From contig MU004236.1 of the NCBI GenBank assembly GCA_010405405.1, positions 1,494,070-1,558,069 of the forward strand: DNA of 64,000 nt. The letters run 5' to 3'. The notes under the pieces are model-generated. The model made no database searches and was not told the DNA's origin. It saw only the letters and a list, made by a program, of their open reading frames with translations. A program made the translations under genes and the position numbers. Shown here piece by piece: positions 48,583-59,054 of the stretch. Origin of the DNA: Microthyrium microscopicum (lineage: Eukaryota; Ascomycota; Dothideomycetes; Microthyriales; Microthyriaceae). Numbering within the stretch: position 1 is the first letter of the stretch; every line of letters starts with the position of its first letter.

Positions 48583-49490
48583 TCAGTGAATGATGATCCG
48601 ATCATCTTCAGCGACAGCGGGATCGATTTTGCCTTGGTTGCTGCTTGTGGACAGAGTAGAAGCAGTCAGATCCGCTTCAGTGACTTCCCAATGTGCTCCC
48701 ATGTTGGTGTCAGCGCCCTCCTTCTTGATGGACAAAGTCGCGTCGGCATCTGAGTACACTTCGTTAGCAGCAACACCAGCAATATACAGACGAACTTACC
48801 AGCGACTTCCTTCTTAATCAGTGAATTGGGGGCTGGGGTTTCAGCATGAGCATCAACCTCCATTTTGACTCCAACATCGATACCACCAGAGTTAGTTAGA
48901 TTTTCAACCTGTAAAACAGCTTCTTCCTTCAGGGCCGGAAGGGTGTACAAGCAGAGCCGTTTAACTTGACGGCGAACAGCCCACTCCTCCGTTGCCCGGA
49001 TAGCATCCAACGGATCCTCGCTTTCATCCCCTGACTCCTCATCGTCTTCTTCGTCCTTTACTAGCTTATCTTTTTGCTTGCTCTTTTCCTTGGCTAGAGT
49101 AGGATAGAAAACATCATCCTCCTCATCACTTTCGAACTGCCCTGCTTTCTTGCCGCTCTTGCCTGCCGCGCTTTCCTTATACGGACCGCAGGAGGCAGCT
49201 TTCGCCTCCTCTGCCTCCTCTGCCTCCTTCTCCGCCTCCGCCTCCGCCTTTTCAATCTTCTTCTGGATGTCGCTTAATCTAACCCAACGCATCCGCGCCG
49301 CGTGGTCATTGAGGTCTTCGATGGAACGTTCGGCGTATCCGATGCGTTCGGCGCGTTCGCTTTCGGCGCGTTTGGCGCGTTTGGTCATATAGACACCCAT
49401 GTCTTCCCAATCAATATGTCTAGTATCGAGTCGACAGATGATCCTGCTAAGGAAGACGATCTTTTCTTTGTCGGTAAAGTTAGGGAACAT
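48583..49490 (-). CDS. Myb-like DNA-binding protein, paralogue A with an insertion
   Basis: Two exons (49490-48800, 48749-48583) give 285 residues. Residues 8-72 form a fungal Myb/SANT-like unit: KIVFLSRIICRLDTRHIDWED for helices 1-2 and LNDHAARMRWVRL for the recognition helix. About 22 residues (35-58), Arg/Ala/Glu-rich, separate these two parts and are missing in paralogue B. An Ala/Glu coiled coil, an acidic block DEEDDVFYP, KxE patches (VKMEVD, IKKE) that look like sumoylation sites, and a C-terminal DRIIIH follow. Exon structure and C-terminus match the gene at 50078-50940, so the pair arose by tandem duplication. It is probably nuclear; target sites are unknown. Duplication and domain call are strong, exact function is not. 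Confidence 0.8.
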
Positions 49491-50077
49491 ATCTGAGGAC
49501 GGCAGGTACTTTGTTCAATAAAGCTGTGCGCAGGCTGAATGCACTTAGTTACTACAAGATTTGTATGTGAGAGTTTTAGGAGACTTCCTCCAGGAGAAGG
49601 AGACCAGTCTACCTTATGGCATATGGAGAGTATATTCTATGGTGTTTCGGTGTTGATCATGTCACTGAGTTGATGTCTGTATCTGATAGTAGCAAGCATT
49701 GTATGATAAAATGATGTTAACACTGATCTATGGAGTTATGCTTCTGCACATATCAAGCTTCTTTCAAAAATTTATCTCAACAACATTCGAAAGATGTCGC
49801 TCGAGGTGAATCATAGCAGATATTATTGTCAATGGTGAAATGGTGGAATCAGAAGACCAGTGACTATGATAAAAACTAACTTATCGAGTATAATATTATG
49901 AGGTAGACTTGCTGAGGATAAATTTATGATCATTGAACCTGTTTAATCTAATCAAAAGCTAGGTAATGCTCAACGTCTGACACGATATCTGTATATTCCG
50001 CCGAGCAAATGGTGGTGATCTGCAGTGATAGCTCAATAGCATCGTAAAGCATCCTCTTATCCAGACAGAATAGCAAC
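49491..50077. other. Spacer between the two Myb-like genes
   Basis: About 590 bp. It shares the 18-bp word GTAGCAAGCATTGTATGA (49689-49706) with the upstream region of paralogue B (51145-51162), consistent with duplication of the whole unit including upstream DNA. Confidence 0.6.
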
Positions 50078-50940
50078 TCAGAGAATGATGATGGGCTCAT
50101 TTTGGGCGAGCTCGACGACAGGAGGCTCAGATTCGGATTGTAAGATGCTTTGGGGGCTGCTTTCAAGAGCAGTTGGAGCGTCTGTCATGATCGACTCTGT
50201 AACTTCCTCAACTTCAGCAAATTGTGCTCCCATTTTGGTATCAGCATTATCCTCCTCCTTGATGAGCAAATTTGAGCTCGCATCTACGTTATATTGTCAG
50301 CACAAGAACCAAATACAAATCAAACACGCTTACCAGCATCTACAAGCTCACCCAGGCCTTCGTTTGAAGCAGCCGGCTCAGCATCTGTGAGCGGGACTTC
50401 TTCAACAGGGGCATCAATCTCCATCTTCACGCCAACACCAGGACCACCAAACTCCGTCAATGATTCCATCTTGACATCCGCCTCTCCAGCTACCTCTGCA
50501 GATGCCTCAGCCTTGACCACCGGATCGCACTTGATTATCAGATCGCTCTTGACCACCGGATCATTCTTGACCACCGCATTACCCATCGCAGCTAGCCGCT
50601 TTGCTTTCCGATGAGCATCCAACTCATCCTCACTCTCATCCTCCACCTTCTTGCATTGTTTTTTGCGCTTCAACGACGGATAAAACACATCATCCTCCTC
50701 GTCCTCAAACTGCGCCATCTTCTTGCCGCCTTTGCCCGCCGCTGGACCATCCTTCCGTGGACCACGCTTGCCAGGAGTCAGATTATCAGCTTTCTGGCGC
50801 AAACGATGGAAGCGCATGCGCGCTGCGTGGTCGTTGTTGATGTTACATTGGGCGGCGACGAGTCGCCAGTTGACATGCTTGGTCTCGAGTTGGCGGACGA
50901 TTGCGTAGAGAAAGGAGACGTTTTCTTTGTCTGTTGGCAT
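50078..50940 (-). CDS. Myb-like DNA-binding protein, paralogue B
   Basis: Two exons (50940-50334, 50283-50078) give 270 residues. Residues 7-48 are a compact Myb/SANT-like domain: NVSFLYAIVRQLETKHVNW, RLVAAQCNI and NNDHAARMRFHRLRQKAD. A Lys/Gly-rich linker, the acidic block FEDEEDDVFYPSLKRKK, repeated VVKxDxVVK and VKMExD patches, and a C-terminal EPIIIL follow. Intron position and phase are the same as in paralogue A, and the two share DEEDDVFYP, GVKME(V/I)DA and the hydrophobic C-terminal end. The domain here is uninterrupted, so this copy is likelier to keep ancestral DNA binding. Such small Myb-like proteins are common and little studied in Pezizomycotina. Confidence 0.82.
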
Positions 50941-51857
50941 GGTTTGAAATGGTAGAAAAAATTGGTTTTATGAAGGTTGGGATGGGAGCAGGCTTGGATG
51001 GATACGAATTCTGCTGAATTCGTATGTGAGAAGTTATGGAGAGATTTTGAGAGATCAGATCCTTTCAGTCTGTTTTAAAGCATTCAAAGATGTTCTTATC
51101 GCAAGAATAATCATGTTTGCTTACCGAGTGTCTGCATTTGAAAAGTAGCAAGCATTGTATGACTGAGGAATGCATTTCTAATAGTTGTTCTTTGTCTGTG
51201 ACCAAATCATCTGAGCGGAATATTGGAGAACAAAGACAAACAGAAATACTTACTACGAATACTACAAACATGATTTGGATTTCGACTGGAGCTCTGAACT
51301 CAACAAACAAGAAGAATCACGATGATGAGCAGAACAGGACTTCGTTATGCGATATCAATTCCGTAACTGCTTAGAGATTATGTTTTTAAATTCTACAGAT
51401 GAAACCTGGCCTTGATCAAAGATTTGGAGGTAGATTCTCAATATTAGACCTGTAAAGCTATCGTTGTTTCTTGTCAGGTCCTTAGACATTCAGAGACATG
51501 GCAAAGTGAATGGCCTAGTTCTATCAACGTCAATGAATTCCGCCAACTTTTTTACCAAGATCTGCTATATTTGCTATGGCACTCGATACAATATCGGAGC
51601 TCGAACGCCCTTGATAAAAAATTTGAAGCACTCAATAACAGAGCTTGATAGATAGTAGATGTCGTAGTAAATGGGAGCACGCCATGTTACACTTGCCGTG
51701 TTGTTGATCACCTTTCCAACCAATATGAAAAACGAAAAGAATCACAACCACTCAGTCTTTGTAGCCGTCGTACAGCATTCAGTAGCTGATGGAGCACCCT
51801 GGTTTCCAGTGGCAGTGTGTGAGGAAATTTTATATCAGGTACTTTGCGCTTTGTTGC
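50941..51857. other. Intergenic, upstream of the Myb-like pair
   Basis: About 920 bp without a supported gene. It contains the shared 18-bp word described for the Myb-like spacer. Open frames at 51117-51374, 51464-51655 and 51671-51871 lack features. Confidence 0.5.
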
Positions 51858-52655
51858 CTAGATGCTTCTAAGACATTTCCGATGTAGCGAAGATTTCGCA
51901 ATATCGCATGCCATAAGGCTCCAATGGACCTGATAAACGGAAGCCAAAGCTTTCGAAGATGATGACCATAACCGGGGACCCGTGCGACTACAGTCTTTAC
52001 AAATCACCCATTCGAAAACTTTGAAAGCAATTTGTACGTCCTGAAGCTCTTTCAAAGGATCGAATAGATGATGCATCTTTTCCTCCAAAAATAAACCCCC
52101 CAGGTAAGTCGTGTAAGAGGATTCATCGTTTTCTGCCATGAAAGTGCCGACTCGAATATGAATATCTAGCTCTCTCAAATTGGAGGGAGAAGAGGTGAGG
52201 AATTGGACCAGGCTTTTTAGTTTGCTGCTCCCCTTGAAAACTTCTTGGTCAAGCTTGATGTGTAAGCGGAGTGATTGGACATTGCGAAGGATTGCTGGAA
52301 GAGAGAATGGCTGATGAGTCTTTCCCAAGAATAGAAATCCTTCTTTCTTGTAGTCCATAGAATATGGTATGCCGCAAGACCACATACTGCCGATTTCCTC
52401 GGTTATCGCAGGGCTTATCTGGAGAATAGCTCTACAGGGTATTGAGTGTTCGAACTGTTCAGACCACTGGAAACGTTTTCGGCCAATATTATCCCCTTCG
52501 GCGTACTTTCGACCCGATCGTAGGTAATATTTGTATATCATGGTCCGAATTTCCAGCGGTAAATCCATAAGGCGGAATGACCCTTTTGACGAGAGTTCGT
52601 CGGTTCTGAGGTCTGCGATCGCCGGGTCAATGGCCTTATTCAAAAGTGTGCTCAT
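51858..52655 (-). CDS. 2EXR / F-box-like domain protein
   Basis: Single exon of 265 residues. Residues about 25-45 (FRLMDLPLEIRTMIYKYYL) match the 2EXR/F-box-like motif that opens many fungal proteins of this type. The remainder has the usual loose pattern: CRAILQISPAITEEIGSMW, an NVQSLRLHI strand and LRELDIHIRV, then a Cys/Ser-rich end. In fungi these proteins form large, fast-evolving families, some acting as Skp1-linked substrate adaptors. The substrate is unknown and ligase association is inference. The reading frame appears intact. Confidence 0.75.
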   Translation of the reverse strand: MSTLLNKAIDPAIADLRTDELSSKGSFRLMDLPLEIRTMIYKYYLRSGRKYAEGDNIGRKRFQWSEQFEHSIPCRAILQISPAITEEIGSMWSCGIPYSMDYKKEGFLFLGKTHQPFSLPAILRNVQSLRLHIKLDQEVFKGSSKLKSLVQFLTSSPSNLRELDIHIRVGTFMAENDESSYTTYLGGLFLEEKMHHLFDPLKELQDVQIAFKVFEWVICKDCSRTGPRLWSSSSKALASVYQVHWSLMACDIAKSSLHRKCLRSI

Positions 52656-52839
52656 CTTCCAGTCGCGGTCTATAATGTACCAGATTTTATGGTACGAGGT
52701 AGTGTTTGTATCTTTTGATTCGAATCTGCGGAGGTAGCTGAGGGTTCCAAAGTTGAGAATGGAAGTTTAGGGAAAGAAAGCTTTGGACATTTAGAGAAGT
52801 GGACGGGTTTTGTATAGGTAGGCATAGAAGCGCGACAGG

Positions 52840-53172
52840 TTCAATATGCAGTCTGTACCATGGTTGAAAATGAAGCTAACTAAACTGGTATACCAAAGCA
52901 GATTAACATTGTAAAGTCTTACATAAAACGAAAGTTGAACTGCTGCTGAGTAGGATTCAATTTGAAGTCTGCACTATGGTTGAAAAGCAGCTAACTGAGA
53001 TGGCATACCAAAGCAAGATCGATATCGTAGAGCCTTACATAAACGTATATTGAAGTTCGGCTGATTACGATTCAATTTGAAGCCTGTATCATGTTTGAAA
53101 ATGAAGCCAACCAGGCTGGCTTACCAATACAATATCGATATCGCAAATCTCACCCAGAAACATATCAATGTT
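52840..53172. repeat. Three tandem copies of a 115-bp unit
   Basis: Units start at 52840, 52956 and 53071 with TTCAATwTG. Each continues with a similar order of words: a (T)GAAGTCTG block, ATGGTTGAAAA, AGCTAACT, TACCAAAGCA, GATATCG and CTTACATAAA. The third is the most diverged and seems to end near 53172. The copies have no open frame in common. Confidence 0.85.
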
Positions 53173-54505
53173 CCGCACAGTGGCTTTCTACCTCGCAGCC
53201 TGATTTGACGCCATAGTACTGTCCAAGTCGACCCGAGAACTCGGGTGTCCCCCAAGTTACCAACAGCTACCTACCTGGGGTGAAAGTCTTGGCCATGTAT
53301 GAAATACATATGGTTAGATTAGTACCTGCAGCAGGCTCCACGAACTATCTGAACGTTGATCCTCTGCACAGGGGTTACAGTAATTTGATGGCGGTCAAGG
53401 TATGGGTCCGTCAATATTGAGTGGCTGTATTTTACAAGCCTGGGTGATTTGAAATGGTGATATCAAAGTTACTCTTCAAAAGATTACAAAATATGTTATG
53501 GGCATATCGGGTAACCTATCAAGAACGTTGTTATGGAATATGATATATCGCGCGAATTGTCTATCAACAACGGTGGCAGGATAGCTGGTCGCCAACGTGG
53601 GAGAACCATGCGACCTTCATCAGCGGTACATTGCAAGATCTTTTTAGCATTGGTCTTCTGATGTATTTTGGGCGCACGAAACATGAATAGCCAATATGCG
53701 ACCACAGCGATCACGTCGAAGAATAGACAAAATTAGCTACTGAGATCTATTTCTTGTCTGATAGGATTTGCTTCGAAACATAAAATCGCGCCCCCTGCTT
53801 CGAAACGAGCACATTGACTTTGACTTGCATATGTTTGACAGCCTTGTAAACTACCTACTGAAGTTGAAATGTTTATATTTATTATTGGCTTGAAACAACC
53901 GATCCGAACTTGTAGATATCATAACGTAGCCTTGACACTGGACATTTGCAGAGCATTTGAGCAACTTGGTGTTTGAGCGCGTCGGCTCCTCTCCGCCATA
54001 TAGTAGATAGCTTGCCGAGAAAAGAACGTATTGTTCGAATGATAGCTGTAGCGATGCGCTAAGTCGAGGGTTGTGGTCAGAATTATGTGGGGAAGAAGGA
54101 CAGAAGTTGCATTTTGATGTGGCCGTGGTGGCGTATTAATGCTCTCACCTGCATAATGCTTTTGTTTGTGATTGGCCAGGTGTTTACCCTGGCGTGCCTG
54201 GCGCTGTTCACCATGATCCTTGCACATGCCGCTTCCTGTTTAGGAAGTCATCTTTTTCCAGCCTTTTGTGTGCTTCCCCTCGCTGCAACTTGCTCATCAC
54301 GTCAAAGACCCGACACGGCGAGCTCCCATGACTTTGGCGGCATCGGTTGGCCTTGCATTCACCGTGGACTTGTCTAGTTTCCCGTTTAGACATCATTTTC
54401 ATTGTGCCGGGTCGTCGGGTCCTTGTAATAATGTGGAGCTCCTCCCCCACTGGTAACTGCCTTGACTGCCTACTGGTAGAGCTTGATGCGTGACCATTGA
54501 CCTGT

Positions 54506-54519
54506 GAATAAATAAATAC
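54506..54519 (+). promoter_or_regulatory. Possible TATA element of the X325-like gene
   Basis: GTGAATAAATAAAT lies about 100 bp upstream of the ATG, a plausible distance with the 5' leader that follows. Positional inference only. Confidence 0.3.
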
Positions 54520-54613
54520 CGCCTGCCGGGTCAACACGGTTTTGTCATTTGTTTCTTTCAAAACATCTTCAACCTTCTCACCAACTAAACACAGCCCTTT
54601 CAGAATAATCACC

Positions 54614-55412
54614 ATGGCACCAGTATCACGACTTGCTGCTAGCCTAGCTTTGGCCGCTCTCTTTGTAGCTCAGAGCTCTGCTCATTTCATTCTCAACTAT
54701 CCTCCCAAGTTCGTGCTCGTAGCCTCAATTGCGCTGCCTTTCAACTAACATATCAATTTAGTGTTGGATTTGACGAGGACAAGGAACCCACTGGCCCATG
54801 TGGTGGCTTCACCGCGGACTTCTCCAACACCACTGATTTCCATGTCGGCGGTAGCTCCATCCTTCTAACCAGCGCCCATCCCACCATCACCTTCCTATAT
54901 CGCGCTACCACAGACCAGACAGCAATGGGAAGCTGGCAAAACCTCCTGAACCCCGTGCAAGTCAACGGCCTAGGCTTCAATTGCAATCCCCTCGTCCCAG
55001 CTCCAGCCAACTTCTCTGGCAAAACCGGATTGATCCAGGTCATTGCTGACTCTCCCGATGGTATCTTGTACCAGGTATGAAAAGTCACGAACTATGCTGC
55101 GAACCACGACTAACTTCTTCACAGTGCGCCGCTGTCAAGTTCGTTGACGGAGCAGGCCCAACTGGTGGATCAAATGGTTGCACTAACGCTACTGGTGTCA
55201 CCATGTCATATGTTACCGACAGCAAACTCAACGTTGGAAGCAATAGCTCTTCTGTATCAGGCTCAGCGAGCTCCACCACCCCTTCTGCGGCCGCTTCTTC
55301 CACCAAGAGCTCAGCAGGCACAACAGTGGTGCCAATGACATACGGAGCAGTTGGTACAGTTGCATGGATCATGGCCATTGCTGTTGGAACTGGTGCTATG
55401 CGATTGTTGTAA
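54614..55412 (+). CDS. GPI-anchored X325/BIM1-like copper-binding protein
   Basis: Three exons (54614-54708, 54762-55074, 55125-55412) give 231 residues. A signal peptide (1-23, ending AQSSA) leaves a mature N-terminus HFILNYPP; that first His is the hallmark copper ligand of the X325 (LPMO-like) family. The family pattern continues: PTGPCGGF, TDFHVGGSSI, LTSAHPTITF and GILYQCAAV. The last 30 residues are a Ser/Thr-rich stalk and hydrophobic tail typical of GPI anchors. In Cryptococcus, Bim1 of this family binds copper at the cell surface and works with the importer Ctr1. The residue after YQCA, where I recall a conserved Asp, is Ala here. The next gene downstream, same strand, encodes a metalloreductase. 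Family call strong; function by analogy. Confidence 0.88.
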
Positions 55413-56651
55413 GATACGTCATGCTGAGGAATGCAAGCTAGTGTCAAAATGTAAATAGTACCGCCCGACATGTTTGTTAGGTGCTCAATGAGATTGAATC
55501 AAGGATGTATCTCAAATCGAGACTTTCTTAACAAATCCAAACATTATTTTTGGAAGTTTCCAAGGACTGGATGGGGCTAGAGCAGTAAGGATTGCGTGTG
55601 ATCTTGCCAGGGAGTATGTATGATCTCCTGTATCAGCGCTTGGTGTTGAATGCTACTCCCAGCAAGGAAGTGCTAAAGCCTGCTTCTCCAGGTTCATTGA
55701 AGAACGGTTTGCTTTTGGTACTGAATTGTATGAGATGCTTCGTTCTACAAGCTCAAGATATTCCTAATCACTAATAATGAGTGGTATTTTCCAACCCAAA
55801 CCGTGCATTTTCTTTATTGTCCGTCGATATCAATACCAAGCTAAGGTATTTCCATCACCAACGACTGGACAAAGAACGACTCTTTTCATGCAGCCTGACG
55901 CGGCATCCGAATAGCCGGAACAACCAAAGACTCGCGTTTCCCCAACCTGCCTTGCCTGCATGCACCGTCCGACAGAGCTTGGAGAAGGTGGCAAGCAAGG
56001 TGAAAAAATCCATGGTTTTGAAGGTCGTCACGGTCGTCAAAAAAGAGGTTCAAAAAGACCCTTGCTACGGGCGGATTGTTTAATTGGAAGAAACGTGCTC
56101 ATTTTTATGCCGCTAAGGTACCGCGTGCATGGACTGCCGTCGTCCAAAGCCTGGCTGCCTGGGGGTGCGCGACGCCACAAAGCTCACTGTTGGTTTCAAC
56201 GCTTCTGCGGCCTTTCGCTCTTTTACCCACCTTCCATTCGATCCCAAGGACTTGTCTGGCGGGGCCTGGCCTAAATTTGTCAGTGGGCATGAGTTGGTTT
56301 TGCTGGTTTGAGATGGGCAGGTCGACGAGTGGAATGCAAAGGATGGAGGTGTGTGTGGTGTCGCGGATCTTCCCACTTCCCACGCCGCTTCCGATGTAAC
56401 GAAGAATAATGTGCTCAACATCCTCACGTTACCGCTTACCGGCCTGAATATCCACTTCACAATTGATTTGAGTTGTGCTTTCTTAATTCTCACTACTATC
56501 TTTCGGGTTTAATCTTGTTGGTTATGTCACCTGCCTTGCAACTGTCATCTTACAACCTCCTTCAGTGACTGCCCACTTCAAATCCTACTGCCCTTGCTAC
56601 ACGTCCCAGCGTCCGACTACTAGGCAAACGATATCACACAATTACTTCAAG
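55413..56651. other. Intergenic, promoter of the ferric reductase
   Basis: About 1.2 kb without a supported gene. Short overlapping frames at 55781-56399 occur on both strands and have no splice or family support. A C/T-rich leader precedes the ATG at 56652. Confidence 0.5.
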
Positions 56652-58857
56652 ATGGATATGAGCGGACTGATGGCGGGTGGCATGGACATGACGGTATGAG
56701 AACTTATTGCTATCGAACTATCAAATGACTAAGACTTTCAGGGCGCGTCCATGTTCCAACCGCAAAATATATTCATATCGCATCTATTCTGGTATCTGAT
56801 AACGGCGGTCGTCACCGTCGGACTAATAGCAAACATATGGCAAAGGGTAGACTCAAGGCTAAGGTTAGTTCTTGTTACAAATTTCGCCTATGTTGTCTCT
56901 CATGCGAAATAGGAAGCGCGCCGCCATAGCTGGGACTTCAATGAGGCATCCATCTGTGCCGACTAACGCAGTAACACAAGCTTATGCTACCGTGAGAACA
57001 ATTTTCAGAGAACTCTCATATCCCCAAGGTCTCTACATCACTCGACCTGGATTTCAATGGCTCAGTCCACCAACAGTTGGACAAGGTCTTACCATTTTGG
57101 CTTACTGGATCACCATTACTGTAATGCTCACTACGAATTCCATTAGTCCCAAGTCCGATCCATATTACTTTGAGCGCATTGGATTTCGAGCAGCCTGGGT
57201 ATCAGTCATGCAAATCCCTTTGATTGTTCTTATCGGTGGAAAGGTCAACATCGTTGGCATTCTTATCGGATCATCATACGAACGACTAAACTGGCTTCAT
57301 CGATGGATCTCGCGGACTATCATCGTTACAATCGCATGTCATGCCGGTTTCTTCCTTCGTGAATGGATTCGCGCAGACTTCTTGGCCACCGAGCTTGCAA
57401 TGATGCCCATGGTAAAGTATGGCATGGCCTGCGGTGGTCTCATTCTCTGGATGAATATCAGTGGCTTGGCACCCATTCGACGCCGATTTTACGAATTCTT
57501 CGTCCTACAGCATCTAGCATCGATTGGCGCTCTGCTATATTGCCTTCACACTCATGTCCCGTCCTATGCCATGTTTTACATTTGGATGGCTATTGGCTTC
57601 ATTGCCTTTGACAGAGGCGTTAGAAGCATCTGGGTGGTTTATCGTAACATCAGAATACGGTCAAAGACAAGCCTTGCCCTGGCAGACCGCATTGGCTACA
57701 GAACTGAGATCCACGCTCTACCCGGCGAGACAACCAATGTCGTTATTAAGAACGTCCCTTTCACCTGGTCACCAGGTCAGCACGTCTACATCTGGATCCC
57801 ATCTATGGGCTTCATTGAAACTCATCCGTTCACGATATCCAATATCGCCACTGAGAACTCAGATGGTCTTACACAGAGCGCCGGATACCAGTCGTCAAAT
57901 GGTGAACATCATGCTAACCTTCAGATTCGAGCACATGGCGGTTTCTCTCGACGTCTCCACAACCTCGCGAAACGACATGCAACGGATTCTAAACCATATG
58001 AAGTCCGTTCGTTCATCCAAGGCCCCTTCGGCACCCATCCTACATGGAACACATTTGAGACTCTAGTCCTCATCTCTGCCTCAACTGGCGGCTCGTTCAC
58101 CCTCCCTATCATGGAATCCATCCTCGCCGACCCCTGTTGCGTACGGAAGTGTCATTTCGTACTACTAGTCCGCGAATCGCCACAATGCTCCTGCTATCTC
58201 CACCGCCTCCGTGCCATCGCCCGCGCATCCAAGCACCCTAACCTTACCGTCTCAGTCCACGTTGCTGTCACAGGCGAGAACAACGAGGGTGAAGCATTCG
58301 AAGGCGATTTGGCTGGCCGTTGCTGCTGTGGAAACGACGTAACCGGATCTGGCTGTGTCTGTGGCTCAGATAAGACTGCTAAGCGCATTAGTATCGCCAG
58401 CAGTTCAGATGAAGACAGCACCGCGGAACAAATCGGTCCCGTAGCGAGCTGTTGTGCTCCAGTAGTTGAGGAAGAGCAGACAGAAAGCTGCTGTGCTCCA
58501 GCCAAAGAAACTGCTACCACAACGGTGGTCAATGAGAAGACTGGCCTAGAGCCAACGATTACAGCAACGTCGAAACCTCTCTCAATGTCTTCAACAGACA
58601 CAAAAATGCCCACGATATCACTATACGGCACGGCCACTCGCGATGTCAACTTTGTGGCCAGACGACCCCTCCTTTCGCACACCATCCGCGAAGCTGTAGA
58701 AGCAGCTAGTGGTGAGACATGTGTGGTAGTATGTGGCGGCAAAGAACTCTCCGGCGATGTAAGGAACGAAGTCGTCAAGCTCTCAGACGAAAGAGCAGTA
58801 CATAAGGGCACAGGCGCACAAGGCATTGCACTTTGGGTCGAAGAGTTTGGTTTCTAA
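56652..58857 (+). CDS. Ferric/cupric-chelate reductase (FRE family) with Cys-rich insert
   Basis: Three exons (56652-56693, 56742-56863, 56913-58857) close in phase to 702 residues. The N-terminus MDMSGLMAGGMDMT is Met-rich. A ferric-reductase membrane domain follows, with candidate haem His in RLNWLHRW, IACHAGFF, LQHLASI and CLHTHVP. A FAD domain shows HPFTIS (359-364) and a NADPH domain shows FIQGPFGTHP and SASTGGSFTLP. It moves electrons from NADPH to metal outside the cell. Between NADPH-domain segments, residues about 525-582 hold nine Cys (CCC, CVC and two SCCAP motifs) in an acidic, disordered insert. This is unusual and could bind copper or another metal. It follows the X325 copper protein on the same strand, suggesting a role in copper or iron uptake. 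Metal specificity is unknown. Confidence 0.9.
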
Positions 58858-59054
58858 AGTTTGATATATCCCACATTTTACTCATTCACGAATGTAATAT
58901 GATTCCTTACTCTCTCTTCCCAAAAACACACCTCCCCCATCACAATAACACATGAACACGGACAGCTCCACCAGCAACGAAATCTGGCCATCCTTTCTCT
59001 GCACCTCAACCACAACTAGCATCCAAAAAAACATGGAAACCACAAACAAAAATT
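58858..59054. other. 3' region of the ferric reductase
   Basis: Probable 3' UTR; AC-rich sequence from about 58915 to 59050. Nothing else is supported. Confidence 0.4.

Larger units (their letters stand above)
52656..54613. other. Intergenic with a tandem repeat; promoter of the X325 gene at its right end
   Basis: About 2 kb without a supported gene. It contains the 115-bp tandem repeat (listed separately). A TATA-like AATAAATAAATACC near 54508 and a C/T-rich leader directly precede the ATG at 54614. Open frames at 53496-53714 and 53919-54377 are unsupported. Confidence 0.5.

Noticed and set aside
53240-53275. Small palindrome CCCGAGAACTCGGG
   Set aside because: Isolated 14-bp palindrome with no partner, flanking gene start or repeat context; probably chance.
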